From Streptomyces sp. AC558_RSS880 (GTDB taxonomy: Bacteria; Actinomycetota; Actinomycetes; Streptomycetales; Streptomycetaceae): DNA of 64,000 nucleotides. The notes under the pieces were generated by a model that searched no databases, was not told the DNA's origin, and saw only the letters and a list, made by a program, of their open reading frames with translations. The position numbers were made by a program, and so were the translations under genes. Below are positions 45,295 through 56,600 of this stretch, in pieces. Position 1 is the stretch's first letter. Every line of letters starts with the position of its first letter. Location of the stretch: NCBI RefSeq assembly GCF_019049255.1, contig NZ_JAGMUJ010000059.1, positions 62,001 through 126,000 on the forward strand, in the 5' to 3' direction.

Positions 45295-48200
45295 CTAGGG
45301 ACCGGCATGCACCTGGCAGGCCCACAGGCTCGGGGTCTGCGGATACGTGCCGCGCAGGGTGCGTACGGCCCGGTGCAGGGCCTCGGCCGTGCGGGCGACG
45401 TCGAGTGTGCCGTCCCCCGTGTTCAGTTCCTCGTACACGCTGAGCGCGACCTCGGCCCCGATCACGTCGTCGACGTGCCACAGCGAGCCAACCACATGGG
45501 GGAAGCCCGCCATCTGGAAGGCGCTGACGATGTGGACGGCCTCGTCGGCGAGTTCGGGGCTGGTGTGCAGGGTGGCGCAGGCGGAGAGGTAGGCGAGCCT
45601 GACCGACGGCAGCCGGAGCCGGGCCAGATCGCGGACGGTCAGCGGGCGTTCGGTGTGGTCGTGCAGGACGAGCCGGCTGCCGGACGGGCGCTCCAGGTCG
45701 CCCAGGGCGTGGCAGGCGAAATGCGCGTAGGCGTGGCGGTGCAGGGCGGAGACCACCGCGGAGTGCGTGGCGGAGGTGTCCGCCAGCAGCGCGGCACCGG
45801 GGAGCAGTCGGGCCAGGTGCTCGGCTTCGCGGCGGGCGCCCGGGAGCGGGGCCTGGCCGGTGGCCTCCGCGACACTGACGACCAGGGTGCCGGTACCCGT
45901 CGGGCGTGCCACGCGCCGGCGGGCGTGGTGCAGGGCCCGCAGCGTCGGCGTGTAGGAAGAGACCACCTTGTCCAGGGCGCCGGGAGTGCCGTCGGCGGGG
46001 GCCGCCGCGTGCAGGGGCAGCGTGCCCAGCAGGCCGCCGGGCGACCACCACACGCGGGTGGCCCCGGGGAGACGGTCGAGGACGGGGCCGGTGACCGTCC
46101 GCCACAGCCAGGCGAGGGTTTCCCGTATGTCCTGCTGGGCGCGCTGGGACTGTTTGCGTGAGGTTCCGGGCGTCTCGATGCGGACCAACGCGTCCTCGAA
46201 GGTCCGTCGGCGCTTGGCTGTCGTCTCCGGGTCGAGCCCCGGGAGCGGTACGGCCTCGATGGCGTGTTCGGTGACGACCAGGGCGTCGCTGCCGTACGGG
46301 GAGACGTTGACCAGGACCACCGGGCCCGCCGCGGCCGTCGCGCGCAGCTCGCGTTCGTCCCAGTCCCGTACCGGACGCAGCAGGCCCAGTTCGGGGTGTT
46401 CGGCGCGGATCCGGCCGGTGAGGTCCCGCCACTCCGCGGCCAGCCGCTGGCGCTGATCGGCCCGGGATTCCCGGCCGGGCGATCCCTCCTCCGGTAACTC
46501 TTCGCCGGCGGTGGCCGTGTCGAGGGCGTCCCGGAGTTCCTCGAAGCGGGCGGCGAGGTCTGGGGCGGTCTCCCGGAGCCGGGTGAGATCGCTGTCGGTG
46601 TCGAAGGCGTGGGAGAGGATCACGCCCCTGGCGTGTTCGAGCAGTCCGACCGCGAGCCCGGGGCGGCCGCAGCGCACCGCGCAGGCAGCGGCGGCGGCGC
46701 CCAGACCGACGGTACGGCTCAGCAGGAACTCCTGGTCGTCGCGGACGAGCTGACGGGGAGCCACGGAGTGCAGCAGATCGACCGCCACCACGTAGCCGTC
46801 CAGGGCGCGGTCCCAGTCACCCAGCTCCGCCCGGACCTCGCCCCAGGCCTGTGCCGCGTGCAGCCGCTCGGAGGGCGCGCACTGCTGTTGCAGGGCCGCC
46901 TCCCTGAGGACATCGGCGGCCTCGGCCAGATCGGCCCGGCGGCGGCGCCGGTCCAGTGCCAGGTCGTACAGGGCGGCGCCGAGGGCGCTCAGACGGGACG
47001 CGCGCTTGGGGTGGCCGGGCGGAGTGGCCTCGACCGCCCGGCGGTTCAGCGCGACCACCTCGCGCCGGGCAGCCGACGTCAGCAGGGTGCGCGGGCTTGC
47101 CTTCCGTGCGGCCGCGGCCACCACCAGGGCGCCCGGCAGGTCGGGCGAGTTCGCGGGCAGTGCCGCGATCACGGTGTCGACCAGCTCCCGCGCCTCACGG
47201 GCCGCGCCGGTCCACGGCGTCCGCTCGTGGAGGGTCAGCAGGGCGATGGCGAGGCGGAACCGCCGACGGTGTACCTGGGGGTCGCCGTCCGGGGTCAGTG
47301 CCAGGGCCTGCCTGAAGAGCTCCACGGCCTCCGTGAGTTGGGCGACGGGGTCGGCGGCTCGCTCGTGTCCCGTGAACAGGCTGCTCCCCATCGAGCTCAG
47401 CAACGCGGCATGATGGGCCTGGCCCAGGCCGGGCAGCGTGAAGGCCCGGCGGCGGCACTCCCGGGCCTCCCGAAGGTCCTCGCCGTCCTCGGTCAGGCGG
47501 TGACGCAGACTCAACGCCGCACTGAGGTTGAGCAGCCGCAGCCCGAGCACTCCGTGTCCTTCGGGGGTGAGTGCGACCGCCTCCCGATGGGCCTCCACTG
47601 CCGCGTTCAGCTCCTCCACCCCTCCCGAGCGTTCGTGGCAGGCCACCAGCACCAGGCCGAGGTAGTTGAGTGTCGCGGGACGGTCCGGGTGGGCCGGCGG
47701 CAGGGACGCCACGTTCTCCCGGATGCGGCGCAGCGCCTCGTCCAGGTCCGCCCCGTTCCTCGCCGGATCGCGTGTGTAGCGGGTGTACAGGGCCAACGCC
47801 GGAGCCAGGAAGGCCGGCTGCGGGGCACCCGTCGTACCCGCGGACGCGGTGGTGCGGCCGGTGAGGTCCAGCGCCGCCTCCAGATCGTCCTGGGCTCCGG
47901 TCCTGACGGAGCGGAAGCGCAGCACGCTGCCGAGTGCGTCGTGCAGGGCCGCTTTCTCCCCCGGACGCCGCGCCATCCGGAGCGCCTCGTCCAGCACCTG
48001 GGCCGCCTCGTCCAGGTCCTCCACCCGGCCGGTGTGCTGCGACCTCAGGGCGAGCGCCATGCCCAGATCGTGGCCCGCCGCCGCGGGCCCCAGCGGGTGG
48101 ACGGGGAATCCCCGGCGGCACAGGTCCACCACTTCGTCGCACTGCTCCGCCGTCGCCCCCTCCGCCTCCCGCAACATCAGCAGAGCGCGCCCCAGCGCGC

Positions 48201-49065
48201 CGAGTCCGTGGACCAGGTGCGGGTGCCCCGGCGGGAGCTGTGCCACCACGTCACGGGCGATGCCCACCGCCTCGCGCAGGTCCTCGGTGTCGAACGACTC
48301 CAGGTAGCGGTCCCGGAGCCGACGGCCCAGGCCGTCCAGGGCGAGGAGCCGTGCGGGGGAAGCGGCCGGGGTCCCCTTGACCGCGCGGTGGATGAACCGG
48401 ACCGGGTCCCCGTCCGCCAGGTCCCCGAACGGCCAGGTCGTCCCGGCGAGGGCCACGGCGCGGGCCACTTCTTCGAGCCGGTCGGCGAACCAGTAGTCGT
48501 ATTCCCAGGTCGCGAGGACGGCGAGGCTGCCGCTTCCGACGGCCTGCGCGAGGAGGTGCTCACGGGAGAGGGCCGACGCGGCCAGCACCACGGCCATCTG
48601 GTGGAGTCGAAGGAGGTCTTCGGAGGCGTCCGGCGGCGGGGTGTGCTGCCGGCCCTCCGCCGCGATCACGGCGGCGGCGCACGCGGCCGACCACTCGGAA
48701 GGACCGTCCGTGCCCGTCGGGTCGGGGCGTTCGGCCGGGTCGGTGGCCGCGTAGGGTGCCGCCAACTCCGGTGGGACCGACGCCGGATCGGCGACCCACA
48801 CCGGGAAGAGCAGCGTCCCGGCCATCGCCCCGTACACACCTCCGTGCTCCGCGGGGCCGGCCGCCGCACGCAGGAAGCAGAGCCAGCCGGCCGCGTGCCG
48901 GGCCTCCATGTCCGTCCTCGGATCGGCGGTCCTCAGCAGGCCTCGGAGTTCGGCGTCCGCTTCGGGGCACGCCACCACCTCCGCGCCCGTTCCCCCGTCC
49001 GCCTTTACGGCCCGGTCGAGGCGCGCGTGGAGCGCTCTCAGATATCCATCCCGGTCGTACGCCAT
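45295..49065 (-). CDS. TPR-CHAT protein (caspase-like protease)
   Basis: The 1256-residue protein has about 900 residues of TPR-like helical repeats (for example DLDEAAQVLDEALRMARRPGEKA and LTEAVELFRQALALTPDGDP, read here in short pieces) and a C-terminal CHAT domain. The catalytic His is in HFACHALGD (about 1118) and the Cys in YLSACATLH (about 1166), with GSLWHVDD behind. CHAT proteases are bacterial caspase relatives; some, such as Craspase and gasdermin-linked enzymes, act in immunity. ATG 49065 has a purine-rich GGGGGAG site. It diverges by 80 bp from two small genes of unknown role that may be its partners or targets. Confidence 0.9.
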   Translation of the reverse strand: MAYDRDGYLRALHARLDRAVKADGGTGAEVVACPEADAELRGLLRTADPRTDMEARHAAGWLCFLRAAAGPAEHGGVYGAMAGTLLFPVWVADPASVPPELAAPYAATDPAERPDPTGTDGPSEWSAACAAAVIAAEGRQHTPPPDASEDLLRLHQMAVVLAASALSREHLLAQAVGSGSLAVLATWEYDYWFADRLEEVARAVALAGTTWPFGDLADGDPVRFIHRAVKGTPAASPARLLALDGLGRRLRDRYLESFDTEDLREAVGIARDVVAQLPPGHPHLVHGLGALGRALLMLREAEGATAEQCDEVVDLCRRGFPVHPLGPAAAGHDLGMALALRSQHTGRVEDLDEAAQVLDEALRMARRPGEKAALHDALGSVLRFRSVRTGAQDDLEAALDLTGRTTASAGTTGAPQPAFLAPALALYTRYTRDPARNGADLDEALRRIRENVASLPPAHPDRPATLNYLGLVLVACHERSGGVEELNAAVEAHREAVALTPEGHGVLGLRLLNLSAALSLRHRLTEDGEDLREARECRRRAFTLPGLGQAHHAALLSSMGSSLFTGHERAADPVAQLTEAVELFRQALALTPDGDPQVHRRRFRLAIALLTLHERTPWTGAAREARELVDTVIAALPANSPDLPGALVVAAAARKASPRTLLTSAARREVVALNRRAVEATPPGHPKRASRLSALGAALYDLALDRRRRRADLAEAADVLREAALQQQCAPSERLHAAQAWGEVRAELGDWDRALDGYVVAVDLLHSVAPRQLVRDDQEFLLSRTVGLGAAAAACAVRCGRPGLAVGLLEHARGVILSHAFDTDSDLTRLRETAPDLAARFEELRDALDTATAGEELPEEGSPGRESRADQRQRLAAEWRDLTGRIRAEHPELGLLRPVRDWDERELRATAAAGPVVLVNVSPYGSDALVVTEHAIEAVPLPGLDPETTAKRRRTFEDALVRIETPGTSRKQSQRAQQDIRETLAWLWRTVTGPVLDRLPGATRVWWSPGGLLGTLPLHAAAPADGTPGALDKVVSSYTPTLRALHHARRRVARPTGTGTLVVSVAEATGQAPLPGARREAEHLARLLPGAALLADTSATHSAVVSALHRHAYAHFACHALGDLERPSGSRLVLHDHTERPLTVRDLARLRLPSVRLAYLSACATLHTSPELADEAVHIVSAFQMAGFPHVVGSLWHVDDVIGAEVALSVYEELNTGDGTLDVARTAEALHRAVRTLRGTYPQTPSLWACQVHAGP

Positions 49066-49145
49066 CCCGTCACTCCCCCACCGCAAACGTTCATCGGCAC
49101 CTCGAAGAGGCTCTCAACTCCTCTTTATTGCGGCACACTTGAACC

Positions 49146-49538
49146 ATGACCGCATCTCCTTACCTACCCCGACCCGACAGGGCGGCAGCGGCGCTGTGCG
49201 CCTTGCTCGGCTCGCCCGAGGATCTGCGGCAGCCCGGGGTCAGGGAGGCGGCCGAGCGTGCGCGCGACCTGCTGCGGTCGGGTGCGGACGCCGACGAACT
49301 CGCGGCCTGCTACCGCGCCCTGGACACGGCGCTGCGCCGGAACGGGGACGCGCGCGGGCTGGCCGGCGTATCCCGGGGCGCCACGGCTCCCGGCATCGCG
49401 CCTCACATCAAGGTCGCCGTCTGCCCCGAGTCGCCCGTCTGCGCCCGCATGGAACGGGCCCGCGACCTGCTCCCCGCCCCGTTCTGCGCCGTGCACGGCA
49501 CCCGCATGCGCAAGAGCCGACTGGGCTCGGCACCATGA
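49146..49538 (+). CDS. Small protein with C-terminal Cys/His cluster
   Basis: The 130-residue protein has an N-terminal helical part (DLRQPGVREAAERARDLLRS) and a C-terminal cluster VAVCPESPVCARMERAR with PAPFCAVHGTRMRKS. Three Cys and one His at this spacing could bind zinc. No family is recognised. Divergent from the CHAT gene, it precedes the membrane-protein gene by 10 bp, so the two are an operon. A role as adaptor in the CHAT module is a guess from position. Confidence 0.6.
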   Translation: MTASPYLPRPDRAAAALCALLGSPEDLRQPGVREAAERARDLLRSGADADELAACYRALDTALRRNGDARGLAGVSRGATAPGIAPHIKVAVCPESPVCARMERARDLLPAPFCAVHGTRMRKSRLGSAP

Positions 49539-49548
49539 CCCCGCGCCC

Positions 49549-50475
49549 GTGAACCCCCTCCTCGCCACCCTGGGCGGCAAACTCACCGAACGCTGGCTGA
49601 ACTCGCTGGTCCTCCCCGGTGCTCTGTTCCTCGCCACGACCGCCGTCGGCGCCGTCCTGGGACACCGCCACTGGCACGACGTCGACCGGCTGCGCACCAC
49701 CCTGGACGACCTCGCCGCCCGCCCGGCCCTGGACCGCACCGGCACCGCCGCGCTCCTGGTCGCCCTCGTCCTGCTCACCGCGACCGCGGCCTCACTCGGC
49801 GCGCAGTTCCTCGGCAGCGGGATCGAGCGGTGGCGGCTGCGCTTCGGCCGTGACCCGTACTCGCGTGCCAGGACGGCGCGCCGGGCCCGCCGGTGGCGGC
49901 AGCGGGACGCGGAGCTCACCCTGGCCATCGAACACGCCCACCCCGCGGGTACCGGACCCGATGGTGCGGGGACGAGCGCGAACGGGGCCCTGACACGGGT
50001 CCTGGCCCTGACCGAGGCCCGCGACCGCATCGCACTGCGCGAACCGTCCCGCCCCACCTGGTACGGCGACCGCATGCAGGCGGCGGCCGATCGCGTCGAG
50101 GCCGCCTACGGGGTGGACCTCGCCGTCCTGTGGCCCCGGTTGTGGCTGATCCTCCCCGAACCCGCCGTAGGCCGGATTCAGTCGGCGCACGACTCCTTCG
50201 GCGCCGCCGCCCGCCTCGCCGCCTGGGCCGTCGGCTATGCCCTGCTCGCCTGCTGGTGGTGGCCCGCCGCGGCGGCCGCCGTCGGCTGCGCGGTCGTCGC
50301 CCGGTCGCGTGCCCGCAGCGCCCTGGACGCCCTCGCGGGACTCATCGAGGCCGCCGTGGACGTGCACGGCCGCGAGCTGGCCGCCCGGATCGGACTGTTG
50401 TCCCCCGAGGCACCGGGACGGCTGACCCAGGACACGGGAGACGACATGTCGGCGTTGTTCAGGAAGGCCGAGTGA
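49549..50475 (+). CDS. Hypothetical membrane protein next to the CHAT module
   Basis: The 308-residue protein starts at GTG 49549. It has hydrophobic segments LNSLVLPGALFLATTAVGAV, AALLVALVLLTATAASLGA and LAAWAVGYALLACWWW with PAAAAAVGC. A basic cytoplasmic stretch (RARTARRARRWRQRD) lies between the second and third. No family was recognised. It probably shares a transcript with the small Cys/His protein; a membrane-acting partner of the protease is possible. Confidence 0.65.
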   Translation: MNPLLATLGGKLTERWLNSLVLPGALFLATTAVGAVLGHRHWHDVDRLRTTLDDLAARPALDRTGTAALLVALVLLTATAASLGAQFLGSGIERWRLRFGRDPYSRARTARRARRWRQRDAELTLAIEHAHPAGTGPDGAGTSANGALTRVLALTEARDRIALREPSRPTWYGDRMQAAADRVEAAYGVDLAVLWPRLWLILPEPAVGRIQSAHDSFGAAARLAAWAVGYALLACWWWPAAAAAVGCAVVARSRARSALDALAGLIEAAVDVHGRELAARIGLLSPEAPGRLTQDTGDDMSALFRKAE

Positions 50476-50633
50476 CGGCCGGAGCCGTACGGCCGGTCCG
50501 GGAATCCGACCAGGCGGGTACCGATGTCCGAGGTGGGCGCTATTTTTGATGCTGATCGTCACGGTACCGGCGCCTGGTTGTCACGGGGGTGCGCACCGGC
50601 GGTCGCGGTAACCGTCCTGCCCGAAAGGTCCTC

Positions 50634-53600
50634 GTGAAGCCCACCCTGGCCGCCGCGCAGCTCCGCGGCAGTCTGACGCAGTACCTCACGACGACGTACG
50701 CGCTGGCCGACGAGGACACGCGGCGCGCGTTGGAGCGGTTCCTCGGGGATCCGGAGACGGGCATCTTCCGGGGGCCGTTCCTGCGGATCAGGACGCCGTT
50801 CCATCCGGCCGAGGACGGGTGGCGGGCGGCGCTGGAGTGGCAGCCGTCGTTCACGCCGTGGCGGCACCAGGCGAAGGCGTGGGAGCGGCTGAGCACCTAC
50901 AAGGGGGCGGCCGAGCCGACCCTCGTGACGACCGGTACCGGGTCCGGCAAGACCGAGTCGTTCCTGATCCCCGTGCTCGACCACTGCCGACGGCAGAAGG
51001 CGCTGGGCCGGCGCGGCGTGAAGGCCGTACTGCTGTACCCGATGAACGCGCTCGCCACCGACCAGGCCGGCCGCATCGGCGAGTACCTGGCGCAGCCGGA
51101 GCTGGCCCAGGTGACGGCCGGCCTCTACATCGGCGACAAACCGGACACGGACTTCCGGCGGGTGATGACGCGGCGCGAGGAGATGCGCCAGGCGCCGCCG
51201 GACGTGCTGATCACCAACTACAAGATGCTGGACCTGCTGCTGCAGCGGGCCGAGGACCGGCCGCTGTGGGAGGACGCGGACCCCGCGTACGTGGTGCTGG
51301 ACGAGTTCCACACCTACGACGGCGCGCAGGGCACGGACGTGGCGATGCTGCTGCGGCGGCTGGCGTCCGCCGTGGGCGCCTCGAAGCCGGAGCGACCGCT
51401 CGGGTCGATCTGCCCGGTGGCGACCTCGGCGACCCTCGGCGAGGGCGGGGGCGACGGCAGTGGCATCCTCGCCGTCGCCGAGCAGGTGTTCGGCGTGCCG
51501 TTCGGGCCGGACGCGGTGATCGGTGAGGAGCGGCTGAGCGCCGACGACTTCGTCGGCGACATCGACTACGAGCTGCCCGAGCCGCCCGATCCCAAGGAGG
51601 TCATCGACGTCTCGGGCGGGCCGGGCGTGGAGTCCGACCCGGACCGGCTCGACCTGGACGGGCTCGCCGAGCGGCTGCTGGGGCGGCGCGGCCTGGACGC
51701 CTTCCGGATCGGGCGGCTGCTGAAGAAGCACGACTTCACCCACGGGGTGCTCGCGCTGCTGAACGGCGACCCGCTCGACGAGTGGGGGCTGCGCGACCGC
51801 ATGGCCCGCTTCGGGTACGCGTGGGCGCGCACCGCTCGGGAGAACCCCCGCCTCGCGCTGGAGGCGCTGTCGCGGTTCGTGGCGCTGCTGTCGTCCGCGC
51901 GGGACCCGGAGTCCGACGAGCGCCGGCCGCGTCCGCTGCTGCACATCGAGGCGCACCTGTGGGTGCGGCCGGTGGGGCGGGTGCTGAGCGGGGTGGGCGC
52001 CCGGCCGGAGTTCCGCTGGTACGAGGACGAGCGGACCGTCGCCCGGCGCTCCGCGCTCACCGCGGCGTCCGCGTCCGAGGAGTCGTCCGACGGCGACGAG
52101 TGGCCGACGGCGGACTCGCGGCGGCCCGAGGCGCTGCCCGGCTCGGACACCGTGCAGCGGCCGGCCCAGGCGCACCTGCCCGCGGTCTACTGCCGGGTGT
52201 GCGGGCGTTCGGGCTGGGCGGCGCTGTCCCCGGAGGCCGATCCGCAGAAGCTGGAGACCGGCCCGCTGAAGATCTGGCAGGCCGCCGTCGGACGCGACAA
52301 GCGGCGGCTGCGGTACTTCATCTCGGCGACGCCGGCCGAGGCGCGGGACGCCCTCGCGGCGCTCACCGGCACCGCGCCGAAGCAGGCCGGCGGCGTCGAC
52401 CCGCAGTCCGTGGTGGTGCTGGACGGGGCGCAGGGCACCTACCGGATGCCCGTCGCCGAGGACGCGGAAGGGCTGCAGGACGCCTGGTTCGCGCGGGCCG
52501 TCCTGGACAAGAAGACCGCCGACCAGGCCGCCAAGGACGACACCTGCCCGGCCTGCGACACGGACAACGGCATCCGGTTCCTCGGCACCGCGCTCGCCGC
52601 GCTGGCCTCCGCCACGGTCACCCAGCTGTTCACCGGCGGCCACGAGATCGCGCTGGCGCCGGAGGAACGCAAGACGCTGCTGTTCAACGACTCCACGCAG
52701 GACGCGGCGCACCGCGCCGGATACGTCGCCAACGCCTCGTACAAGTTCTCGCTGCGCTCGCTCCTGGCGCACCGGCTGGACGACTCCGGTACGCCGCTGC
52801 CGCTGAACGACCTGATCGGCGACGTGCTGGACGCCGTGGACGACCCGCAGACGCTGGCCGCGGTCGTCCCGCCGGACCTGCACGACGAACCGGGCGTGGA
52901 CCGGCTGCTTTCGGGACGCGGCACCGGGGACGCGCGGACCTGGAAACTCATCGGGGAGCGGCTCGCGTTCGCGACCGTCATGGAGTTCGGGCTGCGCTCA
53001 CGCCTCGGACGCACCCTGGAGCTGACCCGGACCACGGCCGCCGAGGTGGTGATCGCCGAACCGGACCGGATCGTCGCCCTCGCCCGCGACCTGCACCTCA
53101 CCCTGCCGGGCCAGCTCGGCCTGGACGGCGGCCTGCCCACACCGGACCGCTATCTGGCGTACGTGCGGGGGCTGCTGGAGCGGATGCGGCTGCGCGGCGG
53201 CGTCCGGCACCGGTGGCTGGACACCTGGATCAAGGAAGCCGGCGTCAACCAGTACCTCATCTCCGGGCAGCGGCCGGAGGGGATGCCGGCCTTCCCCGAG
53301 GGGTACGTGGCACCGCCGAGGTTCCTGCTCGCCGGGCCCAAGGAGAAGACCAAGTTCGACACGATCACCGGGCGCGGCAACTGGTACCAGGACTGGACGC
53401 GGCGCTGCCTCGGCCTGGACGCGGCGCAGGCGACCGAGTACCTGCGCCGGCTGCTGCCCGTCCTCGCGGACGAGGGCGTGCTGTCGGCGCGCACCGCCAA
53501 GGACCGTACCACCCGCGTGTACGGGCTCCAGCCGGGCCACATCCACGTGCGGCTGCTGGCGGACGACCTGGTGAACAAGGCGTTCGTGGCCTGCGAGGAG

Positions 53601-56600
53601 TGCGGCTGGCAGCAGGTGGTGCCGCCCGAGCGGCGCACCCGCTGGTACGGGCACCCCTGCCCGCGCTGGCGCTGCACCGGCGTCCTCACCCCTCCCCAGC
53701 ACGGCACGTCGTCGACGGGGGCGGGCAGCGGCGGCTTCGGCGGGAAACTGGAGCGCGACTACCGGGCCGACTACTACCGCCGCCTGTACCTGACCGGCGG
53801 CACCTACCGGGTCGTCACGGCCGAGCACACCGGCATGCTGACCCGGCCCGAACGGGAGGGCGTGGAGCGGACGTTCCGGCAGGGCACCCACTACACCGAC
53901 CCCAACGTGCTGTCCTGCACGCCCACCCTGGAACTGGGCATCGACATCGGCGACCTGTCGGCCGTGCTGCTCGGCTCGCTGCCGGGCGGCCCGGCGAACT
54001 ACGTGCAGCGTGCCGGGCGCGCCGGGCGCCGGACCGGCAACGCCCTGGTGGTCGCCTTCGGCGGGCGGCGGGCCCGCGACCGGTACTACCTGGACGACCC
54101 GACCGAGATGATCGCCGGTGACATCGTGCCGCCGGGCTGCTACCTGTCGGCCGTGGAGATCCTGCGCCGCCAGTACACGGCACACCTGCTGGACCGGGCG
54201 GCGCGCGGCGAACTGACCACGGCGGACGGCGAGTTGCTCATGCCCGTGCCGCGCCTGTCGTCGGCGCTGTTCGGCACGTCCGGCTGGTGCCAGGACCTGT
54301 CGGACGCGGCGCTCACCCACGGGGCGCGGCTGGTCGAGGAGTTCCTGGCGCTGTTCCCGCAGGCGCCGGGCGGCCCCGACGACGACCGGGGGGTGTCCCC
54401 GCACGCCGCCGACGAACTGCGCGCGTACGCCACCGGCGGCATCGCGCGCACGCTGGCCGAGGCCGAGGAGGAGTGGACGGCGCGCCGCGAGGAACTGCGC
54501 CGCCGCATCGCCGCCATCGACACCGCGGTGGACGGGCTGCTCGCCGAGGACCGTGAACAGGGCGCCGAGCGACGCGAGTTGCTCGCGGAGCGGCGTGCCA
54601 CGGGCGAACTGCTGCGCCAGCTGAGCCAGACCAGTGCCCACGGCGCCCTCGTCGAACTCGGCCTGCTGCCCAACTACAGCCTCACCGACACCACGACGTC
54701 CCTGGAGGCCACCCTCTACTGGAAGGAGGCCGCCGGCGGCGACGAGGGCACGGAGGCGTCGGAGGGCGACGACGAGCGCCGCGAGTGGGTGTACCGCAGC
54801 GAGACGCGCGACTACGAGCGGTCCCGCAAACTCGCCCTGACCGAACTCGCGCCCGGCAACAGCTTCTACGTCAACGGCTACCGGCACGTCGTACGCGCCC
54901 TCGACATCGGCAGCCCCGAGCGGCGCGCCTGGTCGGTGTGGCGTCTCTGCCCGGCCTGCGGGTACGCGCGCACGCACGGCGACCCGAAGAACGACACCTC
55001 GCCGTGCCCGCGGTGCGGCTCCCGGGAGATCGCCGACGCGGGCTGTGTGCACCACGTGCTGGAGCCCCGGCGCGTGACGTCCCGGGACAAGCGGGACGAC
55101 GCCCGGGTGCGGGACGACCGCGACGAGCGCGACCGCAGGCGGTACGCGGTCCTCACCACCGTCGACGTCGACCCGGCGCACCTGGCCGCCGGATCGTGGC
55201 GGCACGACACCGCGGTCTTCGGCGCCGACTTCACCCGCAGGGCCGTCGTGCGCACCCTGAACCTGGGCATCGACCGGCAGGACGGCAGCAGCACGGTTCC
55301 GCTGGCCGGGGACGACGTGCGCCTGAACCCGTTCTACGTGTGCACGAGTTGCGGCGGCGCGACGGCCGACGGACGACCGGTCGTCGACCAGTCGCAGCAC
55401 GCACTCACCGCGTCCCTCGCCCACTCCACCCGTGCCAGCGCCCACCACCAGCTGTGGTGCCCGCGCCGACGGCTGCGCGGCAGCGGGGAGGAGCAGGGCG
55501 CCGGGGTGGACGTGCCGCTGCTGCTGGCGCACGAGCTGACCACGGAGGCCGTCCGCATCCTGCTGCCCGCGTCCGTCGCTCGGGCCAAGGAGCGGCTCGC
55601 CTCGTTCACCGCCGCGCTGTTCGCAGGCATAGCGGCCCGCTACGGCGGCGACCCCGACCACATCGACATCACCGCCGCGTCCATGCCGGACGGCGAGGAC
55701 CGCGACTGGCCGCGCCGGTTCCTCGTGGTCTACGACCGGCTGCCCGGCGGCACCGGATACCTGCACCGCCTGGCGACCTCCGACGGCTTCCGCGAGGTGC
55801 TGCTGAAGGCCCGCGAGGTGATCGAGAACTGCGACTGCCTGAGGAAGGGCCTCGACGGCTGCCACCGCTGCCTGCTGCGCCGGGTCCCGCCGGCCGACTA
55901 CGACAAGGTCAGCCGCAACGAGGTCCGGCAGATGCTGGACGAGCTGCTCGGCGCGGACGGCGAGCGCTGGTCCACCTCCCCCGTCACCACCACCCAGCAC
56001 ATCCCGATGCACCAGCAGGCCGAGAGCGACCTCGAGGTGCTGTTCATCGACACGCTGCGGGAGTGGGCCGCACTGCCCGAGAGCCGCGCCAGCGGCGACG
56101 CCTACATCACCCCGGCCGGCACCCACGCGCTGGACCTGCGGCTGACCGCGACCGACGGCACCACGCTGAGCTGGCGGGTGTCCCAGCAGCGGGTCCTCGA
56201 CGGCACCCGCCCCGACGTCCTCTTCGAACGGGTCGACGCGCCCGGCCCGCGCGTGGCGCTCTACCTGGACGGCTACGAGTTCCACGCCGGCCGGGAGCAC
56301 AACCGGGTGGGCGACGACGCCGACAAGCGCACCCGGCTGCGCGCGGAAGGGCTCCGGGTCTTCCAGCTCACCTACGGCGACGTGAGCGACTGGCGGCGCC
56401 GCGTCCGGGACACCGGCTACTCGGGCGCGGGACCGGCCGACCCGGTGTGGGAGCCGTACGGGGACAAGGCCCGGGAGAAGGCCCGCGCGTACTACGCCAC
56501 CGTCCGGGGCGGGCTGCCCGGGGAGCTGGCGGAGACGGTGTGGACCAATCCGGCCGTACAGCTCGTGGAGTACCTGCGCCGGCCGGACGCGGAGCGCTGG

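Noticed and set aside
30267..50475. An integrated prophage or ICE between the island halves
   Set aside because: No integrase, terminase, capsid, portal, TraB/FtsK or relaxase was recognised and no tRNA att site is present.
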